Below, one piece after another: positions 16,017-25,401 of a stretch of 64,000 nucleotides of DNA; position 1 is the first letter of the stretch; the number at the start of each line of letters is the position of its first letter. The stretch covers positions 310,001 through 374,000 of the forward strand of contig JAHBUW010000002.1 of NCBI GenBank assembly GCA_019637875.1, written 5' to 3'. This DNA is from Pseudobdellovibrionaceae bacterium (lineage in GTDB: Bacteria > Bdellovibrionota > Bdellovibrionia > Bdellovibrionales > Bdellovibrionaceae). The notes beneath the pieces were generated by a model that saw nothing but the letters and a program-made list of their open reading frames with translations, was not told the origin of the DNA and did no database searches. The position numbers and the translations under genes are program-made.

Positions 16017-16776
16017 GAATTCCCTCCTCCTGAAGAAATTTTTTGATCGCTTCCTTATCCAGGTTTTCCATCCGGAAGAGAAGTTTGTGCATCAAAGCGA
16101 AGCTTTCCTCGGCCTTCTTGGTGCGAAGTTGGCCGGTCAAATAGGACAGGTCATCGGAAATCTTCACCGCGTTGTCCACCAAACGCGAGACCTCGGGGTT
16201 TTTGGACGTCTTATCCATCAAAGCCAACGTCTTATTGAAGTTCGTGACCAATTTGTCGAGCTGGCCGATCAGATTCGAGGCGCTGCCCTCGTTCTTTTCG
16301 ACGATTTCGATGAGCTTTCCGGCCAGACCATAGCTTTGCGAGATCAGCTGATCGACCCGCGGCGGATCTTCACCCCGCACGAAAGCGTCGGGGGTCAACT
16401 CGCCCGCGCTGGAACTGCCGGGCGAGATCTCCAGAAACTTTTCGCCGATGACGCCGGCCAGATTGATGAAGAATTTCGAATCCTGGCGGACGGTGGACCA
16501 GGCCGCCTTGTCGATTTGGATACGAAGTTTGAGCTTCACCTCTTCGCCCGAAGGCGAGCGGTAAGAGGGGTCGAACTCGATTTTCGAGACTTTCCCGACC
16601 TTGATCCCCATCACGCGAACGGGCGAACCTTCCTCGATGCCCCCGGCGAAGTTGTACATGACGTTCAGCTCATGGGTGTTCGAGAACGGATTCAGCGCCC
16701 CGATGAAATAGCCGAACCCGATCAGCACCACGATGGTTGTCAGGAACAGCAATCCGACTTTCGTTTCGGCACGCAT
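16000..16776 (-). CDS. MlaD-like MCE-domain lipid-binding protein
   Basis: The 258-residue protein has one N-terminal transmembrane anchor (about 7-25, KVGLLFLTTIVVLIGFGYFIGAL) and a single MCE domain (about 35-120) with GIEEGSPVRVMGIKVGKVSKIEF and NLAGVIGEKFLEISPG. A helical, coiled-coil-prone C-terminal region of about 130 residues (LAGKLIEIVEKNEGSASNLIGQL...) follows and may form the tunnel or contact the periplasm. MlaD hexamers pass lipids between inner-membrane permease and periplasmic or outer-membrane partners. It is the only MCE protein of this operon. Confidence 0.9.
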   Translation of the reverse strand: MRAETKVGLLFLTTIVVLIGFGYFIGALNPFSNTHELNVMYNFAGGIEEGSPVRVMGIKVGKVSKIEFDPSYRSPSGEEVKLKLRIQIDKAAWSTVRQDSKFFINLAGVIGEKFLEISPGSSSAGELTPDAFVRGEDPPRVDQLISQSYGLAGKLIEIVEKNEGSASNLIGQLDKLVTNFNKTLALMDKTSKNPEVSRLVDNAVKISDDLSYLTGQLRTKKAEESFALMHKLLFRMENLDKEAIKKFLQEEGIRARMF

Positions 16777-16785
16777 GCACTCACC

Positions 16786-17562
16786 CTACGCCTTCAAAAT
16801 TGAAAACAGATACGCCAACAAAAAGTCGACCACAAGAATCGCCACAGAGGAAGCGACGACACTCTTTGTTGTCGCCCGCCCGACACCTTCCGCGCCTTTT
16901 TCACAGTTGAACCCGAAATAGCAGCTCACCAAGGGGATGATGAAGCCGAAACACGCGGCCTTCACCAGCGCGCCGAGGAAGTCGGACATGCCAACGAAAC
17001 GATTCATCGAGGTGATGAACGTCCCGGGCGCGAAACCAAGGTAAAAGTCACTGACCCACATCGCGGCGACCAGGCAGGTGATATTCGCGATGATCCCCAA
17101 CATGACCATACCGATGACGCACGCGAGCAGTCGCGGGACGACCAAGTACTGCACCGGGCGGATGCCCAGCATTTTGAGCGCGTCGATCTGTTCGGTGATC
17201 GCCATCGTGCCGACCTCGGCGGCCAGCCCGGCCCCCACCCGTGATGTCATCAAGAGGGCGGTCACCACGACGGCGAGCTCGCGCAAAATCAGCATCGCCG
17301 CGAAACCCGGAACCATGGAATCGTTCTGGATCACGATTTTCATATGAAAACTGCTTTCCAGAATCGTCACCATCGCCGCGAAACACACGCAAAAGATGAC
17401 CATCGGCACGCTTTGATTCGCGACGAAGTGAAGTTGCTTGAAGAACTCCGAAGGACGGTAAGGGCGGCGCGGGATTTCACGCAAGGTTTCCGCGACCAAC
17501 GCCAGAAACGCCGTCATCTGCTGCGTAAAGGAAATCAAGTTCGCACCCAGCGCGGTGACCAT
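16786..17562 (-). CDS. MlaE-type permease, second of two
   Basis: This 258-residue integral membrane protein belongs to the MlaE/ABC lipid permease family. [47 protein letters not shown] is the family core, followed by [19 protein letters not shown] and a [23 protein letters not shown] coupling loop. It begins one base inside the stop of the first permease (TGATG) and is followed 9 nt later by the MlaD gene. It is clearly different from the first permease in sequence, so the two probably assemble as a heterodimer. Confidence 0.92.
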   Translation of the reverse strand: MVTALGANLISFTQQMTAFLALVAETLREIPRRPYRPSEFFKQLHFVANQSVPMVIFCVCFAAMVTILESSFHMKIVIQNDSMVPGFAAMLILRELAVVVTALLMTSRVGAGLAAEVGTMAITEQIDALKMLGIRPVQYLVVPRLLACVIGMVMLGIIANITCLVAAMWVSDFYLGFAPGTFITSMNRFVGMSDFLGALVKAACFGFIIPLVSCYFGFNCEKGAEGVGRATTKSVVASSVAILVVDFLLAYLFSILKA

Positions 17563-18323
17563 CAGTAAACCCCCGCCGCGCGTAAGACCGACTCACCGAT
17601 AAATGACGTCAGCCAGTCGGCAACGACGATCCCCACCATGGTCGTGACCGCAGTGCCGACCACCGCGAGCCCGACCCCTTTCGCACCGCCGGTTGCGGAG
17701 TAGCCCTTATAAGTGCAGACCGTCGCCAAAAGCAGTGCGAAAACGAAGCATTTGATCAACCCGCTGACGACGGACACCGAGGTGACGATGGTGGGAATAT
17801 GCCGGACGTATTCTTCCGCATTCACGCCGGCGAAGAGGGCCCCCATCAACATTCCGCCGCCAATGGACATCATCAAACCCAGTCCCAGCAAGAAAAAGCT
17901 GGCGACGATGATCCCCAAAAAGCGCGGTAAAATGATCTCTTGGATGGGATCCGCGCCGAGACAGCGGATGGCGTCGATCTGTTCGGTCACCCGCATGGTG
18001 CCGAGTTCGGCCGAAGTGTAGGCTCCGACTTTGCCCGCCAGCATAAACGCGATCAACAGCGGACCGACCTCACGGATCGTCCCCGAAGTCGCGAGCCCAC
18101 CCAAAAAGCCCAGCGCGCCGAACTCTTTCATCTGCAAAGTGAACTGGACGGTCATGATCGCGCCGACGAAAAAACCCGCCATTCCGGTCGTCAAAAAGCT
18201 CTGTTCCGTGACCTTCCAGATCTGCACGAACACTTCCCGTCGCGCGCAGGGGCGTCGGATCATGGTTTCCATGATCAAAAAGAAAAACTGAAGCGTGCGA
18301 CCGATCTCGTTGACGATTTTCAT
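17562..18323 (-). CDS. MlaE-type permease, first of two
   Basis: The 253-residue MlaE-family permease has an N-terminal amphipathic helix (MKIVNEIGRTLQFFFLIMETMI) and the core GPLLIAFMLAGKVGAYTSAELGTMRVTEQIDAIRCLGADPIQEI. Four further membrane segments follow. The coupling loop is TYKGYSATGGAKGVG. It starts in the ATGA overlap with the second ATPase gene, confirming ATG at 18323. Together with the second permease it should form the membrane core of a lipid transporter. Confidence 0.92.
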   Translation of the reverse strand: MKIVNEIGRTLQFFFLIMETMIRRPCARREVFVQIWKVTEQSFLTTGMAGFFVGAIMTVQFTLQMKEFGALGFLGGLATSGTIREVGPLLIAFMLAGKVGAYTSAELGTMRVTEQIDAIRCLGADPIQEIILPRFLGIIVASFFLLGLGLMMSIGGGMLMGALFAGVNAEEYVRHIPTIVTSVSVVSGLIKCFVFALLLATVCTYKGYSATGGAKGVGLAVVGTAVTTMVGIVVADWLTSFIGESVLRAAGVY

Positions 18324-19051
18324 TCCGCAATGACCTCGCGCAGGAAGTCTTGCACAAGGGGAACCTGACTTTGGCGAAGTTCTTCGGGAGTCCCCTGATC
18401 GACGATGTGTCCTTGGTCCAGGACGATGATCCGATCGGCGATCGCGAGCGCGCACTGCATGTCATGCGAAACCACGAGACTCGTCGTGCGGTATTCACGC
18501 GAAAGCTCCGCGATCAGTTCATTCACCGCCGTCGTCGTCACCGGATCAAGACCCGTGGTGGGCTCGTCGAAAAGCAAAATCCGCGGCTTCAAGGCAAGCG
18601 TCCGCGCAAGGCTCGCGCGCTTCTGCATTCCGTACGAAATCTCTTGCGGAAAACGGTCTTCGACATTCGGTAAGTGCACGGCCCGCAAAGCCTCGCGTAC
18701 GCGCACGGCGACCTGCTCTTCGGGCAGACGCTCGAGTTTGCGCAGGCCGAAAGCGATGTTGTCGAAGATCGTCATCGAATCGAAAAGCGCGGGCTGCTGG
18801 AAGACCATGCCGCAGAATTTGCGAATCTCGAGGTATTCGACCTCGCTGATCCGGCTGGTTTCGCGACCATCGATCCAAATTTCCCCTTCGTCCGGACGTA
18901 AAAGTCCGACCAAGTTCTTGAGCAGCACGGATTTTCCGGTGCCCGACGTTCCCAGAATGAACAAAATCTCACCGGCTTCGACCTTAAGACTCAGTCCTTT
19001 CAAAATCGTACGATCGCCAAAACGTTTGACGACATTTTTGAATTCGATCAC
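18320..19051 (-). CDS. MlaF-type ATPase, second of two (degenerate signature motif)
   Basis: The 243-residue ABC ATPase has Walker A GTSGTGKS (34-41), Q-loop MVFQQPALF, Walker B with catalytic Glu (LLFDEPTTGLDP) and switch histidine (VVSHDM), all canonical. Its ABC signature, however, reads ISYGMQKR, with Tyr where LSGGQ has Gly. In the dimer this motif completes the partner's ATP site. It begins with a 4-nt ATGA overlap with the first ATPase gene. The motif pattern complements that of the first ATPase. Confidence 0.93.
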   Translation of the reverse strand: MIEFKNVVKRFGDRTILKGLSLKVEAGEILFILGTSGTGKSVLLKNLVGLLRPDEGEIWIDGRETSRISEVEYLEIRKFCGMVFQQPALFDSMTIFDNIAFGLRKLERLPEEQVAVRVREALRAVHLPNVEDRFPQEISYGMQKRASLARTLALKPRILLFDEPTTGLDPVTTTAVNELIAELSREYRTTSLVVSHDMQCALAIADRIIVLDQGHIVDQGTPEELRQSQVPLVQDFLREVIAE

Positions 19052-19824
19052 ATCGCCCCCGTAAGCGGACCGTGAGCGAGTCCCGAAATGAATTGGTGGA
19101 CGCGCGGATCCGGGTGTTGACGCATTTCGTCTGGGTGCCCGAGGTCGAGCACCTCCGTCTCAACCACCATCAGAACCCGCTCTCCCAGCTGGCGCGCACG
19201 GTTCATGTCGTTCGTGACGGCCACGATCGTGGACTCACGCTGGCGCTGAAGTTCGTTAATCAAATCCACGATTTTCCGGCTGGTGATCGGATCCAAGCCC
19301 GCCGTGGGGTCATCGTAAAAGACGATTTCGGGATCCAAGACCAGCGCCCGCGCGATGCCCAGCCGCTTTTGCATCCCGCCGCTGATCTCGTCCGGAAAAA
19401 GTTCGGTCGCGTGACCCAGCCCCACCGCTTCGAGATAAGATTTTGCCTTGGAATTAAGCGAATCTTCTTCCCGCAAACCCGCTTCCCGCAGTGGAAAGCA
19501 GACATTCTCGAGGTTGCGCATGGAATCGAAGAGCGCGTTTTTCTGAAAGAGCATCCCCATACGGAGTCGCAGTTCCTGCTGCTCGCGCGGGGATAAGGCA
19601 TGGAAATCGCGACCTTCGATGAAAACCTGCCCGGACGTGGGCGCGATCAGACCCGCCAACAGCTTCAAAATCGAGCTTTTACCCTGCCCACTCGGACCGA
19701 TCACCGCTACGCGTTCGCCCTTTTGGATCTCCAGGTTGATGTTTTTCAGAACCACCTGACGACCGAAGCGCAAGGCGACGTTCCGAAGCTCTAAAACCGG
19801 GTTCCCGATGCTGTCCCTCGCCAT
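19048..19824 (-). CDS. MlaF-type ATPase, first of two (degenerate Walker B and H-loop)
   Basis: The 258-residue ABC ATPase has Walker A GPSGQGKS (43-50), Q-loop MLFQKNALF and a canonical signature ISGGMQKR. Its Walker B reads IVFYDDP, so the catalytic Glu is replaced by Asp, and the H-loop reads VTNDM, so the switch His is replaced by Asn. These changes predict weak or no hydrolysis at its own site. ATG at 19824 is the first gene of the six-gene lipid-transport operon; the very long frame running further upstream is antisense to mdh and is not part of it. Confidence 0.93.
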   Translation of the reverse strand: MARDSIGNPVLELRNVALRFGRQVVLKNINLEIQKGERVAVIGPSGQGKSSILKLLAGLIAPTSGQVFIEGRDFHALSPREQQELRLRMGMLFQKNALFDSMRNLENVCFPLREAGLREEDSLNSKAKSYLEAVGLGHATELFPDEISGGMQKRLGIARALVLDPEIVFYDDPTAGLDPITSRKIVDLINELQRQRESTIVAVTNDMNRARQLGERVLMVVETEVLDLGHPDEMRQHPDPRVHQFISGLAHGPLTGAM

Positions 19825-19911
19825 GAAAAGAGGAAGTCGTGAAATGATCGAAGCGGCTTGTCTAACCTCTTGATTTAAGTTTGAATGGCCCCGCTTAAGC
19901 AAGGAGAAATC

Positions 19912-20856
19912 ATGGCACACAAGCGTAAAAAGATCGCCGTTATCGGCGGTGGTTTCGTTGGGTCGACCTGCGCTCATTGGGCGGCAGCGAAAGAGCTCGG
20001 CGATGTTGTTTTGTTGGATATCAATGAAGGCGCAGCCAAAGGGAAAGCTTTGGATCTGTACGAAGCGGCTCCGGTCGAGCAATTCGACTCGCGCGTCGTC
20101 GGAACCGCCGACTACAAAGACATTGCGGATTCCGATGTCGTCATCATCACCGCGGGTCTTCCCCGTAAGCCCGGTATGAGCCGTGACGATCTTCTGGCGA
20201 CGAACGCGAAGATCATGAAAGAAGTCTGCGAAGGCGTGAAGAAGTACGCGCCGAACTCGGTGCTGATCATCGTTTCGAATCCGCTGGACGCGATGGCGTT
20301 CGTGGCGAAACAAGTCACCGGCTTCCCCCGCGAACGCGTCATCGGCATGGCCGGCGTTCTGGATACCGCACGCTTCCGCACTTTCATTTCGGAAGAACTG
20401 CAAGTCAGCGTGAAAGACATCCAGGCGATTGTCCTGGGCGGTCACGGTGACACCATGGTTCCCATGCCCCGTCACTGCTCGGTCGGCGGCGTTCCGCTCA
20501 CCGAAATGATGCCCGCGGATAAACTCGACGCCCTCATCCAGCGCACCCGCACCGGCGGCGCCGAGATCGTCAACCTGCTGAAAACCGGTTCGGCTTACTA
20601 CGCTCCCGCCGCTTCGGCCGTCCAAATGGCCGAAGCGATCCTCAAGGATCAGAAGCGCATCCTTCCTTGCGCGGTCGAGCTGCAAGGCGAGTACGGCGTG
20701 AAGAACCTCTTCGTCGGCGTTCTCTGCAAACTGGGCGGCAAAGGGATGGAGAACGTCATCGAACTGAAGATGAACGATTCGGAAAAAGCCATGCTGGGCA
20801 ACTCGATCAAAGCCGTCGAGGAACTCGTCGGTGCTTTGGGCAAACTGCAATACTAA
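19912..20856 (+). CDS. mdh: Malate dehydrogenase
   Basis: This 314-residue NAD-dependent dehydrogenase has the Rossmann [41 protein letters not shown] and [39 protein letters not shown], plus the catalytic [14 protein letters not shown]. The MSRDDLL loop with Arg residues and the absence of lactate-type signatures indicate malate dehydrogenase. AAGGAG lies ahead of ATG 19912. It catalyses malate/oxaloacetate interconversion in the TCA cycle and precedes sucCD and ndk, making a TCA-linked cluster. Confidence 0.95.
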   Translation: MAHKRKKIAVIGGGFVGSTCAHWAAAKELGDVVLLDINEGAAKGKALDLYEAAPVEQFDSRVVGTADYKDIADSDVVIITAGLPRKPGMSRDDLLATNAKIMKEVCEGVKKYAPNSVLIIVSNPLDAMAFVAKQVTGFPRERVIGMAGVLDTARFRTFISEELQVSVKDIQAIVLGGHGDTMVPMPRHCSVGGVPLTEMMPADKLDALIQRTRTGGAEIVNLLKTGSAYYAPAASAVQMAEAILKDQKRILPCAVELQGEYGVKNLFVGVLCKLGGKGMENVIELKMNDSEKAMLGNSIKAVEELVGALGKLQY

Positions 20857-20865
20857 GTTTTTCGC

Positions 20866-20893
20866 ACAAAGGGATCCACACGGATCCCTTTCT
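20866..20893 (+). terminator. Hairpin between mdh and sucC
   Basis: Stem AAAGGGATCC/GGATCCCTTT with an ACAC loop, followed by a T-rich tail (TTTCTTTC). It may terminate mdh or attenuate read-through into sucCD. Confidence 0.7.
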
Positions 20894-20914
20894 TTCTTCT
20901 CACAAGGACATTGA

Positions 20915-22081
20915 ATGAATATCCATGAGTATCAGGGCAAAGAAGTCCTTCGCCGTTACGGAGTGCAAACTCTGAAGGGTAAAGTTGCATTCACTCCCGA
21001 TGAAGCGGTCAAAGCCGCGCAAGACATCGGTGGCAGCGTTTGGGTGGTGAAAGCCCAAATCCACGCCGGCGGCCGCGGTAAAGGCGGCGGCGTGAAGGTC
21101 GCAAAATCCCTCGACGAGGTGAAGTCGCTCTCGCAACAAATCATCGGCATGCAACTGGTCACGCACCAGACCGGCCCCGAGGGCCGTAAAGTGCAAAAGG
21201 TTTTGATCGAGCAAGGTTGCAACATCGCGAAGGAATACTACGTCGCGGTTCTGGTCGATCGCGCCACCGGTCGCGTCGCGATGATGGCCTCGGCGGAAGG
21301 CGGCATGGATATCGAAGAAGTCGCAGCTCACCGCCCGGAAGCGATCCTCAAAGTCGACATCGATCCCGCGACGGGACTGTCGCCCTACCAGTGCCGCGAA
21401 CTCGCGTTCGGCATCGGCATCCCTTCCGCTTCGGTCAACAAGGCCGTGAGCTTCATGCAGGGACTCTACAAAGCCTTCATCGAAATCGACTGCTCGATCG
21501 CGGAAATCAACCCGCTCGTGCTGACGAAAGAAGGCGACATCTTGGCGCTCGACGCGAAGATGAACTTCGATTCGAACGCCCTTTACCGTCACAAAGACAT
21601 CGTCGAATACCGCGACCTGGCGGAAGAAGAGCCCACCGAAATCGAAGCCAGCAAATACGACCTGGCGTTCATCAAGCTGGACGGCAAGATCGGTTGCTTG
21701 GTCAACGGTGCGGGCCTCGCGATGGCGACTTTGGACATCATCAAGCTCAACGGCGAATCGCCCGCGAACTTCCTGGATGTCGGCGGCGGCGCGAACAAAG
21801 AAAAAGTCACCGCGGCCTTCAAAATCATCCTGCAAGACCCGGCCGTGAAAGGCATCCTCGTGAACATCTTCGGTGGAATCATGAAGTGCGACATCATCGC
21901 CGAAGGCGTGGTGGCGGCTTCGCGGGAACTGGGCCTGAAGGTCCCGCTCGTCGTTCGCCTCGAAGGGACGAACGTGGAAATGGGTAAGAAAATCCTCCGC
22001 GACAGCGGTTTGGATATCACTCCGGCCGACGACTTGGCCGACGCCGCTCGCAAAATCGTTGCGGCCGTGAAAGGAAAATAA
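20915..22081 (+). CDS. sucC: Succinyl-CoA synthetase beta subunit
   Basis: The 388-residue protein has an ATP-grasp N-terminal domain ([37 protein letters not shown]) and the CoA-ligase C-terminal domain with [35 protein letters not shown] and [17 protein letters not shown]. Length and motifs match SucC well. It catalyses succinyl-CoA to succinate with ADP or GDP phosphorylation. sucD follows after 2 nt. Confidence 0.97.
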   Translation: MNIHEYQGKEVLRRYGVQTLKGKVAFTPDEAVKAAQDIGGSVWVVKAQIHAGGRGKGGGVKVAKSLDEVKSLSQQIIGMQLVTHQTGPEGRKVQKVLIEQGCNIAKEYYVAVLVDRATGRVAMMASAEGGMDIEEVAAHRPEAILKVDIDPATGLSPYQCRELAFGIGIPSASVNKAVSFMQGLYKAFIEIDCSIAEINPLVLTKEGDILALDAKMNFDSNALYRHKDIVEYRDLAEEEPTEIEASKYDLAFIKLDGKIGCLVNGAGLAMATLDIIKLNGESPANFLDVGGGANKEKVTAAFKIILQDPAVKGILVNIFGGIMKCDIIAEGVVAASRELGLKVPLVVRLEGTNVEMGKKILRDSGLDITPADDLADAARKIVAAVKGK

Positions 22082-22083
22082 TC

Positions 22084-22953
22084 ATGGCAATTCTGATTAA
22101 CAAAGACACCCGCGTGATCTGCCAGGGCCTGACCGGCTCGCAGGGCTCGTTCCACTCGGAGCAGTGTTTGGCTTACGGCACGAAAATGGTCGGCGGCGTG
22201 ACGCCCGGTAAAGGCGGCACCACGCACATCGGTCTGCCCGTTTTCGACACCGTGAAACAAGCGAAGGAAAAAACCGGCGCCAATGTTTCGATGATCTTCG
22301 TTCCCCCGCCTTTCGCGGCGGATTCGATCATGGAAGCCGTCGACGCGGACCTCGATTTGGTGATCTGCATCACCGAAGGTATTCCGGTTCTGGACATGGT
22401 GAAAGTGAAGCGCTTCATGGAAGGCCGCCGCACCCGCCTGATCGGTCCGAACTGCCCCGGCGTCATCACGCCCGGTGAGTGCAAGATCGGAATCATGCCC
22501 GGCGCGATCCACAAGCCCGGTCGCATCGGCGTTCTGTCGCGTTCGGGAACCCTGACCTACGAAGCGGTTCACCAACTGACTCAATTGGGCCTCGGTCAAT
22601 CGACTTGCGTCGGTATCGGTGGTGACCCCGTCAACGGAACGAACTTCATCGACGTGTTGAAACTCTTCAACGCGGATAAAGACACCGACGGCGTCATCAT
22701 GATCGGTGAAATCGGCGGATCGGCTGAGGAAGAAGCGGCCGAGTACATCAAAAAGGAATTCAAAAAACCCGTCACCGCGTTCATCGCCGGCGCTTCGGCT
22801 CCTGCAGGAAAACGTATGGGGCACGCGGGCGCGATCATCAGCGGTGGCAAAGGTACCGCCGAAGCAAAATTTGCAGCGCTCGAGGCCGCGGGTTGCCGTA
22901 TCGCACGTTCTCCGGCAGACCTGGGAACGACAATGAAATCGATGTTGAAATAA
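22084..22953 (+). CDS. sucD: Succinyl-CoA synthetase alpha subunit
   Basis: The 289-residue protein has [38 protein letters not shown], the CoA-binding Rossmann portion, [20 protein letters not shown] and the phosphohistidine region [21 protein letters not shown]. It forms the heteromeric synthetase with the SucC encoded immediately upstream and is followed after 13 nt by ndk. Confidence 0.97.
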   Translation: MAILINKDTRVICQGLTGSQGSFHSEQCLAYGTKMVGGVTPGKGGTTHIGLPVFDTVKQAKEKTGANVSMIFVPPPFAADSIMEAVDADLDLVICITEGIPVLDMVKVKRFMEGRRTRLIGPNCPGVITPGECKIGIMPGAIHKPGRIGVLSRSGTLTYEAVHQLTQLGLGQSTCVGIGGDPVNGTNFIDVLKLFNADKDTDGVIMIGEIGGSAEEEAAEYIKKEFKKPVTAFIAGASAPAGKRMGHAGAIISGGKGTAEAKFAALEAAGCRIARSPADLGTTMKSMLK

Positions 22954-22966
22954 CTGGAGGAAAATC

Positions 22967-23392
22967 ATGGCAATGGAAAAAACGTTCTCGATCATTAAGC
23001 CGAACGCGGTGAAGAAAAACGCTCTGGGCGACATCATTTCGATGTTCGAAGCGAACGGTCTGACCGTCGCGGCAGCGAAACTGACCGTCATCCCCAAAGC
23101 GAAGTGCGAAGAGTTCTACGCTGAACACAAAGCACGTCCCTTCTTCGGTGAACTGGTCACTTTCATGACTTCGGGTCCCGTTCTGCTGATGTGCCTGTCG
23201 GGCGAAAACGCAGTTCTGAAAAACCGCGAAATCATGGGCGCGACGGATCCCAAAAAAGCGACCGTCGGTACCGTCCGCGCGAAATTCGGCGACAGCATGG
23301 GCGAAAATGCCGTTCACGGTTCGGACAGCCCCGCTTCGGCAGAGCGCGAACTGGCGATCTTCTTCAACAAAGAAGAAATCTGTAACGGTTAA
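22967..23392 (+). CDS. ndk: Nucleoside diphosphate kinase
   Basis: A 141-residue NDK with [60 protein letters not shown] and the catalytic histidine in [20 protein letters not shown] precedes the ATG. It balances NTP pools and sits in the sucCD operon, as in several other proteobacteria. Confidence 0.97.
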   Translation: MAMEKTFSIIKPNAVKKNALGDIISMFEANGLTVAAAKLTVIPKAKCEEFYAEHKARPFFGELVTFMTSGPVLLMCLSGENAVLKNREIMGATDPKKATVGTVRAKFGDSMGENAVHGSDSPASAERELAIFFNKEEICNG

Positions 23393-23403
23393 GGTCTCGA
23401 GCT

Positions 23404-24612
23404 TTGAATCGAACCTTTCGCAAAGAGCGGGCCCGCAAGCCCGCTCTTTCATTTCAGGAACCCAACTCCCGTTTCCGCGATGGTGAAGAACTTGAAGTCA
23501 CGATCGAGAAACTGGTATGGGGAGGCGCGGGTCTCGCCCGCACTGATCGCGGAGTCATCTTCGTGGATTTCGCCGCGCCCGGCGACGTTCTGCGCGTGAA
23601 GATCGACGACGTCGCGAAAGACTATGCTCGTGCGCGCATCCAAGACATCCTGAAGCCTTCCGTGGATCGTATCGATCCCAAGTGCCCCGTCTTCGGGCGC
23701 TGCGGCGGTTGCGACTGGCAGCACCTCACGACGGAAAAACAGCTCGCGACCAAAATCGAACTTCTACGGGAGTCACTCGAACGGCACGCCGATTACCGCG
23801 GCCCCATCGAAGCGATACCGAGCCCGAAGGCTTGGAACTACCGCAACCGGATCCAGGTCCACTTGGACGCGAAGGGTCCCTATTACCACGCGAAGCGCAG
23901 TCACCAGCCCGTACATATGCGCGATTGTCCGATCGCCGAAGACGAAATCAATCGTCAGCTGCGCGAGCTGAAGCCGCTGTCCGCCACCGCAGGGTCGACG
24001 CGGGTCACGGCCGAACGCCTCCAATTGTCGAGTGGTCAGCCCCCGCAACCCGGCATCGATGCGCCTCTCTCCTTCGAGTTTGCGCAGGTGAATACCGCCC
24101 AGAACGTGCAAATGGTCGAGCGGGTTTTACATTGGGCTGCGCACGTGGAATTCGAACGCTTTTTCGACCTTTATTCCGGCTCGGGGAATTTCTCTTTCCC
24201 GATGTCCGAGAAGTTTCCGAAAGCGCGTGGCACGGCCGTGGAACTCAACCCCCTGTCCGTTCGCTCCGCACAAGAAGAAGCCCAGCGCCGCAAGTGGGGC
24301 CGCAACCGCGTGGAGTTTTTCGCCGGTTCGGTCGATGCCTTGATGCCGCGACTTCCCGTCGATGAAAACGCGCTCGTCATCCTGGATCCTCCCCGCGCGG
24401 GCCTTGGAAAAGGCGTCGCGGATTTACTTTCCAAAACACCGGCCGCTTCCATTTTGTACATCAGCTGCGATCCCCCCGGCCTCGTGCGCGATCTCAAGCG
24501 CCTTATGCAGAACGGAAAGTGGAAAATCCACCGCCTGACCGCCTTCGACATGTTTCCGCAAACCGCGCACCTTGAGGTGCTGACGGAGTTGCGACCAATC
24601 GCGCCGAATTGA
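23404..24612 (+). CDS. 23S rRNA m5U methyltransferase-like (RlmD/TrmA family)
   Basis: This 402-residue enzyme has an N-terminal TRAM domain (ELEVTIEKLVWGGAGLARTDRGVIFVDFAAPGDVL), [4Fe-4S] cysteines (CPVFGRCGGCDW plus HMRDC), a SAM-binding DLYSGSGNFSFP and the catalytic cysteine in ILYISCDPPGLVRDLKRL. This domain order is typical of RlmC/RlmD uracil-C5 methyltransferases. The start is TTG; the ndk terminator hairpin covers the first codons, so the true start may be one of a few in-frame alternatives. It is transcribed toward the TPR lipoprotein gene. Confidence 0.88.
   Translation: MNRTFRKERARKPALSFQEPNSRFRDGEELEVTIEKLVWGGAGLARTDRGVIFVDFAAPGDVLRVKIDDVAKDYARARIQDILKPSVDRIDPKCPVFGRCGGCDWQHLTTEKQLATKIELLRESLERHADYRGPIEAIPSPKAWNYRNRIQVHLDAKGPYYHAKRSHQPVHMRDCPIAEDEINRQLRELKPLSATAGSTRVTAERLQLSSGQPPQPGIDAPLSFEFAQVNTAQNVQMVERVLHWAAHVEFERFFDLYSGSGNFSFPMSEKFPKARGTAVELNPLSVRSAQEEAQRRKWGRNRVEFFAGSVDALMPRLPVDENALVILDPPRAGLGKGVADLLSKTPAASILYISCDPPGLVRDLKRLMQNGKWKIHRLTAFDMFPQTAHLEVLTELRPIAPN
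23422..23455 (+). terminator. Strong hairpin after ndk, inside start of RNA methyltransferase gene
   Basis: A long GC-rich stem pairs AAAGAGCGGGC with GCCCGCTCTTT and is followed by CATTT. It sits 30 nt after ndk and overlaps the first codons of the methyltransferase frame, so it probably terminates or attenuates the ndk transcript. Confidence 0.65.
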
Positions 24613-24642
24613 CACGAAGACTTGCGGTGTTATTCTTCCGGA

Positions 24643-25398
24643 ATGCGTATTCGGCACGCCATTTTAGCTATTTGCGTCGTACTTCTCTCGGGCTGCAGCC
24701 ACTTGACCCGAGAGGACGAAGAGCGTTCGCGCCTTCTTCTGCGCATGGGCGTTTCGCAAATGGAAGCCGGAGACTATCCGAATGCTCTACGCACGATGCT
24801 CGAAGCCGAGAAACTGAATCCGAAAGACGCGGTCATTCAAAATAATCTGGGACTGGCCTTCTTCTATCGTGATCGGCTGGACATGTCCGAAAAGCATCTT
24901 CGTCTGGCGGTCGCCGCGCGGCCCGATTACACCGAAGCGATCAACAACTTGGGACGGATCCTCAGTGAGCGCGGAAAAAATGCCGAGGCGATCGCGATTT
25001 TGTCGAAAGCCCAAGGCGATCTGACGTATCCGAAACCCGCGAAGATTTCGTTGAATCTGGGCATCGCGCAATTCCGCCATCGCCAGTTTGACGAAGCCCG
25101 CGAACAGTTCCGAAAAACGCTCGAATATGGACGCGACAACTGCCTGGCGCAGAACTATCTGGGCCGCACGTTCTACGAAACTCGCGACTACAAAAGCGCC
25201 TCCGAAACTCTCGATCGCGCCGTGGGCTTCTGCAAAGCCAGCCAGTTCGATGAGCCCCACTACTACAGCGCGCTCGCGTACTACCAGCTAGGCCAAAAAG
25301 AACAGGCCGAGTCGCGACTGGAAGAAGTAACGAAGATTTATTCCCAAGGAAAATACACCGAGCAGGCCAAGACGCTGCTCGAAACGATTCGGCGGTAA
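24643..25398 (+). CDS. TPR-repeat lipoprotein (PilF/PilW-like)
   Basis: The 251-residue protein has a signal with lipobox LLSGCSH (residues 12-18) followed by at least five TPR units (for example MEAGDYPNALRTMLEAEKLNP, AVIQNNLGLAFFYRDRLDMSEKHLRLAVAARPDY, TEAINNLGRILSERGKNAEAIAILSKAQ). PilF-type lipoproteins help assemble the type IV pilus secretin, and PilT is encoded elsewhere in this window, so this role is plausible but unproven. It lies 3 nt before rodZ. The start at 24643 was chosen because the longer reading has no RBS. Confidence 0.7.
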   Translation: MRIRHAILAICVVLLSGCSHLTREDEERSRLLLRMGVSQMEAGDYPNALRTMLEAEKLNPKDAVIQNNLGLAFFYRDRLDMSEKHLRLAVAARPDYTEAINNLGRILSERGKNAEAIAILSKAQGDLTYPKPAKISLNLGIAQFRHRQFDEAREQFRKTLEYGRDNCLAQNYLGRTFYETRDYKSASETLDRAVGFCKASQFDEPHYYSALAYYQLGQKEQAESRLEEVTKIYSQGKYTEQAKTLLETIRR

Positions 25399-25401
25399 GT
25401 A

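Noticed and set aside
19825-20850. Minus-strand extension of the first ATPase frame to about 600 residues.
   Set aside because: The extension is antisense to mdh, which has a strong RBS and full-length family match. The ABC protein starts normally at 19824.
22850-23280. GGTACC palindromes in sucD and ndk that resemble the hairpin array at 61.9 kb.
   Set aside because: They are single six-base sites inside conserved coding sequence with no surrounding palindromes, so they are not copies of the array.
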